Assembly (NCBI GenBank): GCA_027343695.1
Contig: DAHWKJ010000063.1
Coordinates: 42,674-106,673, forward strand
Reading direction: 5' to 3'
DNA from: Sulfobacillus sp.
Lineage (GTDB): Bacteria; Bacillota; Sulfobacillia; Sulfobacillales; Sulfobacillaceae
DNA: 64,000 nucleotides
Shown piece after piece: positions 52,519 through 61,930 of the stretch (the first letter of the stretch is position 1; every line of letters begins with the position of its first letter). Under the pieces are notes generated by a model, which saw only the letters and a program-made list of their open reading frames with translations, was not told the origin of the DNA and did no database searches. A program made the position numbers and the translations under genes.

Positions 52519-53823
52519 ATGCACACCAGGTTTATTAAACCCACAGTAGGCGCCACGGTAATTCTTTGTCTCGCCACCGGGTGCGGGATTCATGCGAGTC
52601 TACCCGCTATCTCTCACTCAAGGCATGCTCGGACACACGCACCCATGGTCTCGACGTTAGTTAAGACCGCCACAACAAAGACCACGGTGCTGCATCCGAC
52701 ATCGTTTATGAATATCACTCAAGGAACGACGGCCACGACACAGCAAGTCACCGTTCCCTTAAAAAATTCCGCCAAAGACACGTTGACGTTGTCGACCAAT
52801 CCTGCCGCGAGAACGGGCTCCCTGACGGTAACCAATCCCAGTGGACACATCCTTCTCACCCTACCCCAGGTCGGTGGGCTCAGCATCTTGCAATTCGGAT
52901 CGACGCACCCACCGGTGGTCATTACTCAGGCTGCCGGCAATTTATGCGGCAGTGGAGGCTGCAACTATACTGCATACACCTGGTCCAATCGCCGCCGGAC
53001 CTTTGTGACGGTCCCTGCCCCGACCATTCCAAGCTTTCAGTACAGGCCTGCCACCAATCAATTTGCCCAAGTCGCAGGCTCAGCCGTGAGCGGCCTCTTT
53101 GGATTTCTCACCGCCGACGCCAACGGAGTGAACTTGGATGAGAGACTCTATGACCTATGGAACCACGATGAGGTACTGCCCTATGCCTACGCGACCAACG
53201 GATCCCCTGGAGGTCAGTGGGTTTTTAACGGTGCGCCAGAATATACGCCAAGAGGCCCCCTTCCGACCACCATGATGACCACGCCTGCCATGGCCATACA
53301 AGCTCTATTGGAAGCCCGTAGTCTTAATCTTAAAACCCAAGGATACCTACTCTTGCCAGGCGGATCGGTCGACCAGAGCGTATGGCAAACCCTCTCCGGG
53401 TTGGCTACTTGGGGTCCTAATTTGTGGGTAGATAGTAATAATCCCCGAGTGAGCGCTGGTGCGAATGGCACCGATAAAGTTAGCGAAGTCATTTCGGGAA
53501 TGCACGGCGATCGTCCTCAATCGGTCCTTGAGGCCTTTCGGCTCACGGCACACACCGTCCCCAATGCGGGAACCTACGCCATCACCACCGCCCATCTGTC
53601 ACCAATATCCTTGAAAGTCGATTCGACATTAGCGGTCTTGTCGGATCTGCGCAGCAATCCGCAGGACCGCAAGTACCTCCGCCAGCACCCGGGGCCGCTC
53701 TCGGTAACGGCATACGGGCTCACCTGGCAAGTCTCAATCGGTAGCGGCACTCGAGTGCATTCTTGGCTTCAAATCAACGCGGAAACCGGTGCGGTCACGC
53801 CTAGTTCGTCTTCAGCCGGCTAA
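52519..53823 (+). CDS. Hypothetical secreted lipoprotein
   Basis: A 434-residue protein with a lipoprotein signal: basic start, hydrophobic stretch and lipobox LATGC, so it is lipid-anchored at the outer face of the membrane. Low-complexity Thr-rich sequence follows, then a large beta-rich domain with a Cys pair (LCGSGGCNYTAYTW). ATG 52519 is chosen because AAAGG lies 9 bases before it; the in-frame ATG at 52510 abuts the site. A TATAAT lies at 52403-52408. I do not recognise the main domain. Confidence 0.75.
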   Translation: MHTRFIKPTVGATVILCLATGCGIHASLPAISHSRHARTHAPMVSTLVKTATTKTTVLHPTSFMNITQGTTATTQQVTVPLKNSAKDTLTLSTNPAARTGSLTVTNPSGHILLTLPQVGGLSILQFGSTHPPVVITQAAGNLCGSGGCNYTAYTWSNRRRTFVTVPAPTIPSFQYRPATNQFAQVAGSAVSGLFGFLTADANGVNLDERLYDLWNHDEVLPYAYATNGSPGGQWVFNGAPEYTPRGPLPTTMMTTPAMAIQALLEARSLNLKTQGYLLLPGGSVDQSVWQTLSGLATWGPNLWVDSNNPRVSAGANGTDKVSEVISGMHGDRPQSVLEAFRLTAHTVPNAGTYAITTAHLSPISLKVDSTLAVLSDLRSNPQDRKYLRQHPGPLSVTAYGLTWQVSIGSGTRVHSWLQINAETGAVTPSSSSAG

Positions 53824-53829
53824 ATCCCG

Positions 53830-55761
53830 TTATCGGCGCACGGTCGAAGTGTCCACCGCGTGGGCGATTAGCCGGGCGTAAAACGCTGAACCGGTCGGAT
53901 TCAAGTGCACCCCATCCGGATAGAAGAAGTTATTTTTCCCTGCACTAGCTGCGAACCAATTCACTAGGACCGTATGGGGATACGACTTGGCCACTGCGGC
54001 CAGCGTCGCATTAGTCACATCTTGCCACGGGCGTGGTACCCGAGTGTTGACTAGCACAATTTGGCGCACTGGGCCTAACGAATTCAGAATCGACACCAAT
54101 TGTGCTTGGGTGAAATCGCCATTGGTGCCAAGCTCCAGAATAATCCGGTTGCCCAATTTGCCTTCTGCCTTTAGTTGGTCAATAACTTGGGGGGCTTGGG
54201 ACATTTGTCGACCCACTTGGGCACTAATGACAATACCGGGCAGTAGTTGCTTCAAGTAGGGCGTAGCATCCACCATAACCGAATCACCAATCGCCGTCAC
54301 TCCTTGCCCGGATTCAACGGCCACCGACGTCACTGTCGAAGGCGGTTTAGAGGCGACGGCCACGGTCGTCACGCTTTTTGGATCAGGCCTGGCAGCAGGC
54401 ACAGATTGCGACGCCTGCAACATTTTATTGGCGCTTGAAGTCTCCCCTCGAAATGGTATTAGACCCGGAGCGATTGGGACCGGTGGTTGGCTGGGTGGTG
54501 CGGGTCGGACCTCGGTCACCGGAGATTCCGGACTGGCCACCACGTGGGGCAAGTCCCCCGACATGCCTATCCCAAACCAAGCCACGGCCATAATTCCAGC
54601 GAGAGATCCCATGGCCATGCCGGGAGACACCCGGATCGGCCTGGTTTGCCTTTCACGCCAGCGTTGCCAGGCCCGACTCAGTCCACCCTTACGGATCGGT
54701 TCTTCCACAAACCGCCACGACAGGGCCGCGAGTCCAATACTCGCGCTGACCTGCAAAACTGCCCTGAGAGGGTTTACCCCGGTGGTATTCACCGCAGGCG
54801 AGGTCAACACAATGACGGGGTAATGCCAAAGATAAATGCCGTAAGACCTTACTCCGAGCCATCGGAGCGGCTTAAACCCCAACAACCTACTGAGACGACT
54901 CGCCGGGTGGGCGAGCGTTGCCACTACTCCCGCCGTAGCAATAGCTAACAATACCATCCCTCCCCTATAAAGAGAGGTTTGATATTGATTCGTTTGCCAT
55001 ACCATCCACCCGATAATCAGAAGCCCCAGGCCTCCACACAGATCGAGGCTCCACCGCACCCGTGGCGATGCAACCGGTAGCAAACGGCGACTCGGCCAGA
55101 CCAACGCCAATGCGGCGCCAATCAACAAGCTAAAGGCTCGCGTATCGGTTCCGTAATAAACCCGGCTGGGATCGGCCCCGGGATGATAGAGCCACGCCAT
55201 GAGCCCCGCGGACGCGATGGTTGCCAGCAATGTGAGAAGAAGAATATGCCAGCGTTTGGGAAGATATCGTAGCCCCAACCACAAGAGAAGCGGCCACACT
55301 AAATAGAATTGTTCTTCAACAGCCAGCGACCAGAGATGGGTCAAGGGTGCCGGCTGCCCATACCGAGCAAAATACGGAACGTGGTGAAAGATGTACCACC
55401 AGTTACTCACGTAGAGTATAGCCGCCAGCACATCGCTCCGTAATGAGGCCAGTTGAGTCGGATCAAAAAGGGCGACCCATCCCACGACCACAACAATCAT
55501 GACCAGCAAAGCTGGGAGCAAGCGGCGCGCCCTTCTGAGCCAAAAGTCTTTAAACGGGATACGTCCCAACCGATCCCACTGCGACACCAGAATATCAGTG
55601 ATGAGGTACCCGGAAAGAACAAAAAACACCCCGACCCCCAATAGTCCCCCGGGTGCCCAACTCAAGTTGAGATGGTAGGCAATCACGGCTAACACGGCTA
55701 GTGCTCTTAACCCATCCAATCCGGCCATGTAGCGACCGTTCCCTGCAGCTGGTTGAGGCAT
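53830..55761 (-). CDS. OafA/OatA-type acyltransferase with SGNH domain
   Basis: A 643-residue membrane enzyme. Residues 1 to about 370 are an acyltransferase-3 domain with 10 or more helices (MAGLDGLRALAVLAVIAYHL holds the conserved Arg and His; GVFFVLSGYLI follows). Residues about 450-640 are an outside SGNH hydrolase-like domain: GDSVMVDA with the Ser, LELGTNG with the Asn, and DGVHLN with Asp and His. This two-domain form O-acetylates peptidoglycan (OatA) or surface polysaccharide. ATG 55761 follows AAGGAG by 10 bases, and nine extra codons upstream are rejected. Confidence 0.87.
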   Translation of the reverse strand: MPQPAAGNGRYMAGLDGLRALAVLAVIAYHLNLSWAPGGLLGVGVFFVLSGYLITDILVSQWDRLGRIPFKDFWLRRARRLLPALLVMIVVVVGWVALFDPTQLASLRSDVLAAILYVSNWWYIFHHVPYFARYGQPAPLTHLWSLAVEEQFYLVWPLLLWLGLRYLPKRWHILLLTLLATIASAGLMAWLYHPGADPSRVYYGTDTRAFSLLIGAALALVWPSRRLLPVASPRVRWSLDLCGGLGLLIIGWMVWQTNQYQTSLYRGGMVLLAIATAGVVATLAHPASRLSRLLGFKPLRWLGVRSYGIYLWHYPVIVLTSPAVNTTGVNPLRAVLQVSASIGLAALSWRFVEEPIRKGGLSRAWQRWRERQTRPIRVSPGMAMGSLAGIMAVAWFGIGMSGDLPHVVASPESPVTEVRPAPPSQPPVPIAPGLIPFRGETSSANKMLQASQSVPAARPDPKSVTTVAVASKPPSTVTSVAVESGQGVTAIGDSVMVDATPYLKQLLPGIVISAQVGRQMSQAPQVIDQLKAEGKLGNRIILELGTNGDFTQAQLVSILNSLGPVRQIVLVNTRVPRPWQDVTNATLAAVAKSYPHTVLVNWFAASAGKNNFFYPDGVHLNPTGSAFYARLIAHAVDTSTVRR

Positions 55762-56266
55762 GGTCCCTGGGCTCCTTCGATCGTTCATTCGTTAATTCGG
55801 ATTGCACTTTCGCATGGCGCAGTGTAAGCCACACGGGTCTATCTAAGAGGACGCCTTAAAGCCTTTCTAGGTTACCCAACTTTTTCGGTATTCTCCAAAA
55901 AATTTCCTGGTGTCACGCGGTAATCCTGCCTAAAAGCTCTATGGATGTAGCTTCGCCAATCACCAACAAAATCCTCTAACCAACCGAGTAGAAATTTATG
56001 TCATTGGCAAACCATTCTCCGATGTGCCCAAGCTGAGATCTGCGGCGTGCTGGTAGATCCGCCTGGGGTCCCTCTTAAAGAATCGCCCCCCGCGTGACCA
56101 GTCTCCCCTCAACCCACACACCTGACCCATTAACCTCATCCCGTAACATCTTCAAAACCTATTGTTAAGTCCTCGCCTATTTCCGGTGTGATACAATTCC
56201 TGGAGTCTAAGCATGGCGGGGTCAACCTCATGCACCTCGTGTTAGATAAGTCAGGTGGTCAGGACA
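55762..56266. other. Divergent intergenic region with an extended -10 promoter
   Basis: This 505-base gap separates the acyltransferase (minus) from the ABC operon (plus). TGATACAAT at 56189-56197 is an extended -10 box for the ABC genes and repeats the one at 29954-29962. On the minus strand TTGGAG and TAACCT 18 bases apart are a weak candidate for the acyltransferase. No gene or repeat was seen. Confidence 0.45.
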
Positions 56267-57205
56267 ATGCTCAACGTAGAGGGCTTAGTAAAACAGTTTC
56301 GAATTCGTACGGGTTTGGTTGATGCGGTTCGAGGGGTCTCCTTTTCGGTGGCGGCCGGCGAGATCTTAGCATTTCTCGGGCCGAACGGCGCCGGCAAGAC
56401 CACAACCATTAAAATGACCGCGGGCCTTATACATCCAGATGGCGGTGCCGTTTACGTCGATGGCAAGAACCTCGTGACCGAACGTAATGCGGTGTTAGGA
56501 AAGATCGGGGCCGTGTTGGAAGGTAGTCGGAACCTGTACTGGCGACTCACCGTGCTGGAAAACCTCCTGTATTGGGGTACGATGCGCCGTGTCTCTTATC
56601 GACAAGCCCGATCTCGCGCCTTCGAACTCCTAGATCAGGTCGGGTTGACCGATCGGGCCCGCAGTACGGTACAGACGTTAAGCCGCGGGATGCAACAAAA
56701 AGTAGCCCTGTGCCAATCCCTGATGCACCATCCTACAGTCCTGCTCCTCGATGAGCCTACGCTGGGACTCGACTTCGAGTCTTCTGAGGGTATAAAACGC
56801 ATGGTACGGACCCTATCGGATTCGGGTACCGCAATTTTATTGACCACGCACCAACTCGACGTAGCCCAAGAGTTAAGTGACCGGGTGGCTATGATTCGAG
56901 GGGGACAGCTGATTTTGGAAGGAACCACCAAAGCGATTCTCGAGAAATATTCGCAGCCCATGTATTCTATTATTTCCGCTATCCCGTGGCCTCTCAATCT
57001 GGTGGACACTGCACGAAAAGTAATGGGCAACGTGGCGCAAGTCTCCCCTGACACTCTTCAATTGATCCCCCAGGACGGGGATACCGATGCGATTTATCGG
57101 CTGCTGAATGCGCTCCATCCGCATCCCTTGTTACGCGTGGAACGTCATCAGGCAGATTTAGCGGAGGTTTTTCAACAGGTGATGAGCAAGGGGGCTCTCG
57201 CATGA
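56267..57205 (+). CDS. ABC exporter ATP-binding protein
   Basis: A 312-residue ATPase. Walker A is GPNGAGKTTT, the signature TLSRGMQQKVALCQSL, Walker B VLLLDEPTLGLD, and the switch His is in LLTTHQLD. The C-terminal 80 residues are a regulatory tail as in DrrA-type exporters. ATG 56267 follows a GGTGG/AGGA region; GTG 56255 is an alternative. Its last codons overlap the permease start as ATGA. It differs from the 50507 ATPase in sequence, so the two systems are not a recent duplication. Confidence 0.86.
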   Translation: MLNVEGLVKQFRIRTGLVDAVRGVSFSVAAGEILAFLGPNGAGKTTTIKMTAGLIHPDGGAVYVDGKNLVTERNAVLGKIGAVLEGSRNLYWRLTVLENLLYWGTMRRVSYRQARSRAFELLDQVGLTDRARSTVQTLSRGMQQKVALCQSLMHHPTVLLLDEPTLGLDFESSEGIKRMVRTLSDSGTAILLTTHQLDVAQELSDRVAMIRGGQLILEGTTKAILEKYSQPMYSIISAIPWPLNLVDTARKVMGNVAQVSPDTLQLIPQDGDTDAIYRLLNALHPHPLLRVERHQADLAEVFQQVMSKGALA

Positions 57206-57972
57206 TAAGTCTTTTACTGGCGGAATGGCGACGGACCGTAGTCGAAACTATCCGTTATCCATTGGAAACCATCTCCTCGATGATGACCCTCTTTATTGTC
57301 TTTGCTGGACTCTTTTATGGGGCCACCTACGTCACCCACTCCCCCATCGGCGGTGGCCGCCTCACCACCGTGGTAGTAGGCTATGCGATTTGGATGACGA
57401 TGATGGCCGCTACCGGCGATCTCGGATGGTCGATCCAGAACGAGGCACAGAACGGTACACTAGAACAAGTGATGCTCGTGCCCTGGTCGCCAGTGACCGT
57501 GTTCTTGGTACGGGCGTTCATGGCGATCCTGGCATTCCTTATTCCTATGGTGGTCGTTGTCGTGGCATTATTGATCATGACCCGCGTCCATCTCGACTGG
57601 CAATGGCTGGCACTGGCACCTTTTTTAGCGGCGCTGGGCACCGCATGGGGCTTGGGGCTCGCCGTGGCTGCGGTTGCCCTGTTGTTTAAACGAGTGGGTC
57701 AAGTGTTAAATATCGTCCAGTTTGGGCTGCTGTTCGTCATCTTAGCCCCCTTTGCCCGATTCCATGCCGTGGTCTGGCACTTGGTATCCATGGTTGTACC
57801 ATTTAATGCGCAAGTTCTCTTACTAAGAAACCTCCTCTCGCATACCCGTGGATCTGACTGGATTTGGTGGGAGTCCGGCATCAATCTAGCCCTCATTGCT
57901 ACTATGGGCATCCTATCTTTCGTAGGAGCCAGCCGCATCGCACGCCATCGGGGCATCTTAGGACACTATTAA
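57202..57972 (+). CDS. ABC-2-type exporter permease
   Basis: A 256-residue membrane protein with six helices, partner of the ATPase it overlaps by 4 bases. It begins MISLLLAEWRRTVVETIRYP, with the coupling helix, and contains SIQNEAQNGTLEQVMLVPWSP, the ABC-2 signature region (E-x-G-TLE...). It resembles the transport of lipids, polyketides or peptides by DrrB-like permeases. A hairpin after the stop probably ends the transcript. Confidence 0.83.
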   Translation: MISLLLAEWRRTVVETIRYPLETISSMMTLFIVFAGLFYGATYVTHSPIGGGRLTTVVVGYAIWMTMMAATGDLGWSIQNEAQNGTLEQVMLVPWSPVTVFLVRAFMAILAFLIPMVVVVVALLIMTRVHLDWQWLALAPFLAALGTAWGLGLAVAAVALLFKRVGQVLNIVQFGLLFVILAPFARFHAVVWHLVSMVVPFNAQVLLLRNLLSHTRGSDWIWWESGINLALIATMGILSFVGASRIARHRGILGHY

Positions 57973-57983
57973 AAAGAGAGAAT

Positions 57984-58023
57984 GAACCGAGCGGATCCTT
58001 GTCGAGGGGATCTCGCCCGGTTC
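57984..58023. terminator. Terminator-like hairpin between convergent genes
   Basis: An imperfect inverted repeat (GAACCGAGCGGATCC against GGATCTCGCCCGGTTC, loop about 9 bases) lies between the permease stop and the amidohydrolase stop. It could serve both directions; T-runs are weak. Confidence 0.45.
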
Positions 58024-58072
58024 CTCATGCAAATCTTTGGTGACCGTCTATCATCCGGACAATCCAGCCTCG

Positions 58073-59230
58073 TTAGCCGCCTAAGGCCACCGCCGCAAAA
58101 GCTGCCGCCCCATACCGTAGCGCTTTTTCGTCGATTAAAAGCCCAGCGGAATGTAATCCCGTGGTGAAACCTTCTCCCACGATACCGAGGTTCAGAATGG
58201 TGGCTTGAACCTTTTCCGCCACATAGGCAAAATCTTCCACGCCTAGAGTGGGTTGCGCGATGTCTGTGACATAATCGGAGCCAAGTTCCCGCTCCAAGAT
58301 TTGCTTCACTTGGCGCGTCCATGCGATATCGGCAAATGCCGGTGGGTAACCGGCTTCTATCGTCAGTTCGACCTCCGCCCGATTGAGATGGGCTACCTGC
58401 TCGACAATCTCCCGCACACGCGTCACCGCACGTTGCCGCGTCGTAGCGGTAAGGCTTCGAATGGTGCCTGTCATCTCCACCCGATCCGCGATGATGTTTT
58501 CACGATAACCTCCATGGATAGTTCCCACGCTCACCACCAATGGGTCCAACGGATCTTGTTCCCGAGATACCAGGGATTGTAAAGATTGCACCATCGCGGT
58601 AGCCACCAAGATGGCATCCACTCCGGTATGGGGAGCCGAACCGTGTCCCCCTCTGCCGCGAACCACAATCGTAAAGTCGTCGCAGCCGCCCATCGCGGGT
58701 CCCTCCCGTAAACCGATCACCCCAGACGGTAAGTCATCCGAAACATGGATCATAGCCGCTTGGGTGACCCGAGGATTTTCTAACACGCCGGCTTCAATCA
58801 TAGGCAAGGCTCCACCCGGTCCCTCTTCGGCAGGCTGAAACATTAAAACTAAGGGTCGTCTCAACTGGGTCTCATGTGCCTTTAAATAGCGAGCAGCGCC
58901 TAGCAACATGGCCGTGTGGCAGTCATGTCCGCACGCATGCATCCGCCCAGTAACTTCCGAGACAAACGGTACCCGCGGGATCTCAGTGATGGGTAACCCG
59001 TCCATGTCGGCCCGGAGTAAAATCGCGTCATCCCCTTCAGGCCCTAACTGCGCCTTAACACCATGCGCAATGGATCGCGTATGGGAAATACCCAACCGAT
59101 CCAAAGCTTCTTCAATAATAGCTTGCGTATGAGGTGTGTCTAATCCCAACTCCGGATGTCGATGAATAGCCCTGCGGATGCCAAGCATCCAAGGTTCAAT
59201 CTCTTCCCACAAACCGTCTCTAACAATCAT
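58073..59230 (-). CDS. M20-family amidohydrolase
   Basis: A 385-residue metal-dependent amidohydrolase of the M20D group (IAA-amino acid/hippurate hydrolase-like), which removes N-acyl groups from amino acids or similar amides. Metal ligands appear as ACGHDCHTAM, EEGPGGALPMIEAG and the final HSAGLLID. The dimerisation-domain strand MTGTIRSLT is also present. ATG 59230 has AAGGAG 9 bases upstream; the TTG 59254 start is rejected. A strong substrate guess is not possible. Confidence 0.88.
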   Translation of the reverse strand: MIVRDGLWEEIEPWMLGIRRAIHRHPELGLDTPHTQAIIEEALDRLGISHTRSIAHGVKAQLGPEGDDAILLRADMDGLPITEIPRVPFVSEVTGRMHACGHDCHTAMLLGAARYLKAHETQLRRPLVLMFQPAEEGPGGALPMIEAGVLENPRVTQAAMIHVSDDLPSGVIGLREGPAMGGCDDFTIVVRGRGGHGSAPHTGVDAILVATAMVQSLQSLVSREQDPLDPLVVSVGTIHGGYRENIIADRVEMTGTIRSLTATTRQRAVTRVREIVEQVAHLNRAEVELTIEAGYPPAFADIAWTRQVKQILERELGSDYVTDIAQPTLGVEDFAYVAEKVQATILNLGIVGEGFTTGLHSAGLLIDEKALRYGAAAFAAVALGG

Positions 59231-59281
59231 CGACTCCCACTCCTTCACCGGCAATTCTGTTGCCCTTATGGTTTCGAGACA

Positions 59282-59540
59282 TCACACGGACATCCTGCCC
59301 ACGGATAAATCCGGGGGGCGCTCCCCATGCCTAGAGGGCCTGTCCCGCCCTGTAGGTTGCTTCGCACAGGCGAAGCGTTTAATATTATGGGCCGCTACGA
59401 TATTGCGGTCATGTTGACGCGCGCAGTCTGGACATGTCCATTCGCGGTCCGCCAGTGTGAGCGCATGATTGTGGTCCCCGTACATACAGAGACGCGAGGA
59501 CAGGACACACGGTAGTGCTTCTCTTGCGTTGATAGCGGTA
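59282..59540 (-). pseudogene. tnpB: Decayed tnpB fragment (zinc-finger end)
   Basis: On the minus strand the segment [14 protein letters not shown], then [14 protein letters not shown] is the C-terminal zinc finger of an IS200/IS605 or IS1341 TnpB, where it normally reads DRD-x-NAA-x-NI; the Asp of the RuvC-III motif is now Asn. A frameshift just upstream (VCPVLASLY in another frame) separates the first Cys pair. The remaining body is missing or unreadable. It is a second or third dead copy, different in sequence from that at 51880-52407. Confidence 0.7.
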
Positions 59541-59897
59541 CGCTAGTATTCGCCGCGGTGGTGGAATAGTCCTGCTTCGGCAGGATTGGCCGACAATTTT
59601 TCTCCGGCACACCGCCCCTCTTTGCATCCTCAAGACTCCTATCTTGAATAGCAGTCTCACATGGACCCGTCGTTGACGGCCTAAGAGGTGAGAAACCACC
59701 GGACTCCTCGGCAAGACCGCGCTTTTTTGCCATAGCGACGGCATCTCGATATTGGCCGACCACATCAATCGCCGCTTCCGGGTACGGAAGACGTCGCCGA
59801 AACCGCCGATCTGGTATACGACTAGCCTCATGCCGTGCCAGCGCCGAAAACATCCAGTCTCGAACGCTTAGCGGATGTGGAGGATACGGCTAGAATC
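59541..59897. other. Stretch between tnpB scar and MFS gene, no gene seen
   Basis: Frames of more than 100 codons exist on the minus strand here, but they read into the tnpB scar in the wrong frame and have no family features. The stretch may hold further degraded element sequence. No repeat or promoter was recognised. Confidence 0.35.
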
Positions 59898-61040
59898 TTA
59901 GATTTTAATCCTGGCTTTGATCCAAAAGATCAGGATGACTGCCGCGGTAGCCCCCGCAACGACCGCCAATACTCCAAACAACGGCCGAATCAAAAACCGT
60001 GCTGGCAGAATCAACAACAGACCGGTGCCCGTAACCGAGCCGAGTTCTTCATACAATCCGAGCCGAGCCCGAGCCACCCCGGCATGCCCGGAAATGGCAT
60101 CCGAGTATATTTGACTCAGCACCAAGTCCTCCACCAACCATGTCGAAAGCCCTTCGATGCCCCCAATGATCACAAACGGCCCAAACGAGACACCCCGAAA
60201 AAGTAGATACCAACAAAGGGCTAGCACCAAAAACAAAGCCGGGATCCATGCTCCTAAATGGCGGGGATGGATTCTAGGCAAAATGTACCCTGCAACCAAA
60301 GCAGAGCCACCATACACCGATAGGGTGAGCCCATATCCCAACTCGTGGCGATGCAGGATGTGGAAGGTGTATGCCATGGCCAAGGTATTGGCCTGCCAGA
60401 CGAGAAAATTCAGCCCAAACATCACCACCGATGCCAGGTCTGGACGCCACGACACCGAAGTGGTCGGAAGACCATGACCGCTATAGGTGGGCGAGCGAAA
60501 GGACAACTGTGACACCAGGGCCAAAGTCACCCCATAACAGAGGGCCGACAGCAAAAACCCGGATCGGTAGCCAATCCACGTTAATAATGCCCCGGCCAGT
60601 AGTGGGCCTACGAGGCGGATGAATCCTTCGGCTTGACGCAACCGGGCTACAATGTGTCGGGTGGACCTGATGTCACCACTCTTCGCCACATAATGCGCTT
60701 GGGCAACCCCGTAAACACCCCGCCCCACCGAAAGACCGGCTAAACATGCGAGTGCTGCCCAAAAATTCCTGGTCGCCCAGAGTCCCAACACCAAGCAAAA
60801 GCGCGTTCCATAGGTCACCATCATTAAGCGTCGTGGTGGCCAATAAAGGCTCGCCCAACCATAAAACCGGGCTAAAAGCAATCCCGGCAGAGCCCCTGCT
60901 AAGAAGTACCAGGCGTAACTGGAGGCTTCGGGGTTTAATTGCGTAATGAGAAGCCCCAGCGCCACTTCGCGAAATTGGGCGCCTAGGGTAACCACCGCGT
61001 CATCGGCGGCCAGTACATAGACATCCTTATTGGTCGACAT
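59898..61040 (-). CDS. MFS transporter
   Basis: A 380-residue major facilitator protein with 10-12 helices. It begins MSTNKDVYVLAADDAVVTLG; the conserved A-loop is degenerate (FYGWASLYWPPRRLMMV). ATG 61040 follows GGGGGG at 8 bases. The upstream frame of five codons is rejected. The substrate is unknown. Its promoter should lie in the 61041-61431 gap. Confidence 0.78.
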   Translation of the reverse strand: MSTNKDVYVLAADDAVVTLGAQFREVALGLLITQLNPEASSYAWYFLAGALPGLLLARFYGWASLYWPPRRLMMVTYGTRFCLVLGLWATRNFWAALACLAGLSVGRGVYGVAQAHYVAKSGDIRSTRHIVARLRQAEGFIRLVGPLLAGALLTWIGYRSGFLLSALCYGVTLALVSQLSFRSPTYSGHGLPTTSVSWRPDLASVVMFGLNFLVWQANTLAMAYTFHILHRHELGYGLTLSVYGGSALVAGYILPRIHPRHLGAWIPALFLVLALCWYLLFRGVSFGPFVIIGGIEGLSTWLVEDLVLSQIYSDAISGHAGVARARLGLYEELGSVTGTGLLLILPARFLIRPLFGVLAVVAGATAAVILIFWIKARIKI

Positions 61041-61431
61041 AAAAAATCCCCCCATTCCGTGTGCCGGAGGGAGGGCTCTATCCCGCTTAGATTACCAAAC
61101 GGGCAGATCTCTCCCTGGAGGGTTTTCAGTCAACAGCAAAGGAGAGAACATATCGTCACCTACTTAGTTAAAGTAGTGCCAGTATATCCAACGTAAGGGC
61201 ATCCGTCTATGCGTTGACCCAATTCAAAGTGCCCGAAAAGTCAATGCGCTCGGATTCGGCCGGAATTAGATTTAGGCTGTCGACACGATGGATCACCAAC
61301 CATTGGGACCATCAGGACCGTGCGTATTAGAATCCCGGCACCCTAGAGATATCGAGCAAAGTGAGCAATGACTAGCTTATTCAAAATCCCTCTTTACTCC
61401 ACCGCAGGCAGCAGATCCGGTACCTAGGCCA
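61041..61431. other. Intergenic stretch upstream of the MFS gene
   Basis: These 391 bases separate the frameshifted DUF5680 gene from the MFS gene on the same strand. An imperfect repeat GCGTTGAC with GTCAATGC (near 61212-61250) echoes the hairpin at 12513, but with a long loop and one mismatch. No gene was seen. Confidence 0.35.
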
Positions 61432-61886
61432 CTATTTCAGAAAACCTCCTGAATAAGATAGGGTAAAGACTTCCTGGTGGCGCCAGATAATCCGCTCGGA
61501 GCCTAAAAATCTATCAATCTGGCCCTGATGGTGATTATCATAGTAAAACTCCCCATTCTTGAACTCGGGCGCGCCTCGATACGGATTTGAGACAGGGCAA
61601 GTTCGTAAAGCCTCTCGGAGAAATCGATAGACGTCCTGGACCTGGTAGTCGTCTAGTGGACTATAGATGCCACCTGCATAGGTCCCTCCGGCAGTGACAC
61701 GATCTCAATCCCAGAGAAGAAGGCAGTCCCAAAATAAATATCTCGGTAGAGAAACGGTCCTTGGTGGAACTCTAATTGGCGAGATCCGTCTAGCAACGCC
61801 TTGACGGATTGCGCGCCGCCCTCGGCGGCGTATGTTTTGCGCTTAGCATCCCGCAGAAACTTCTTTAATGACTGCTCGACAGCCAC
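61432..61886 (-). pseudogene. DUF5680-like gene with a frameshift
   Basis: Two overlapping frames together make one DUF5680-like protein of about 150 residues. Part one is FLRDAKRKTYAAEGG, then LLDGSRQLEFHQGPFLYRDIY and FGTAFFSGIEIVSLPEG. Near 61680 the frame must change; part two reads GTYAGGIYS, DVYRFLREALRT, then PYRGAPEFKNGEFYYDN and FTLSYSGGFL before TAG 61432. Either the gene is broken or the assembly has a one- or two-base error there. ATG 61886 follows the SDR stop by 44 bases. Confidence 0.68.
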
Positions 61887-61930
61887 GACTCATCCTCTCC
61901 CGACTTAGCCCCGCCTCGTGTGGGATCCCC

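Noticed and set aside
59395..59853. A 152-codon minus-strand frame over the tnpB scar
   Set aside because: The zinc-finger reading is in another frame, and this frame shows no family motif.
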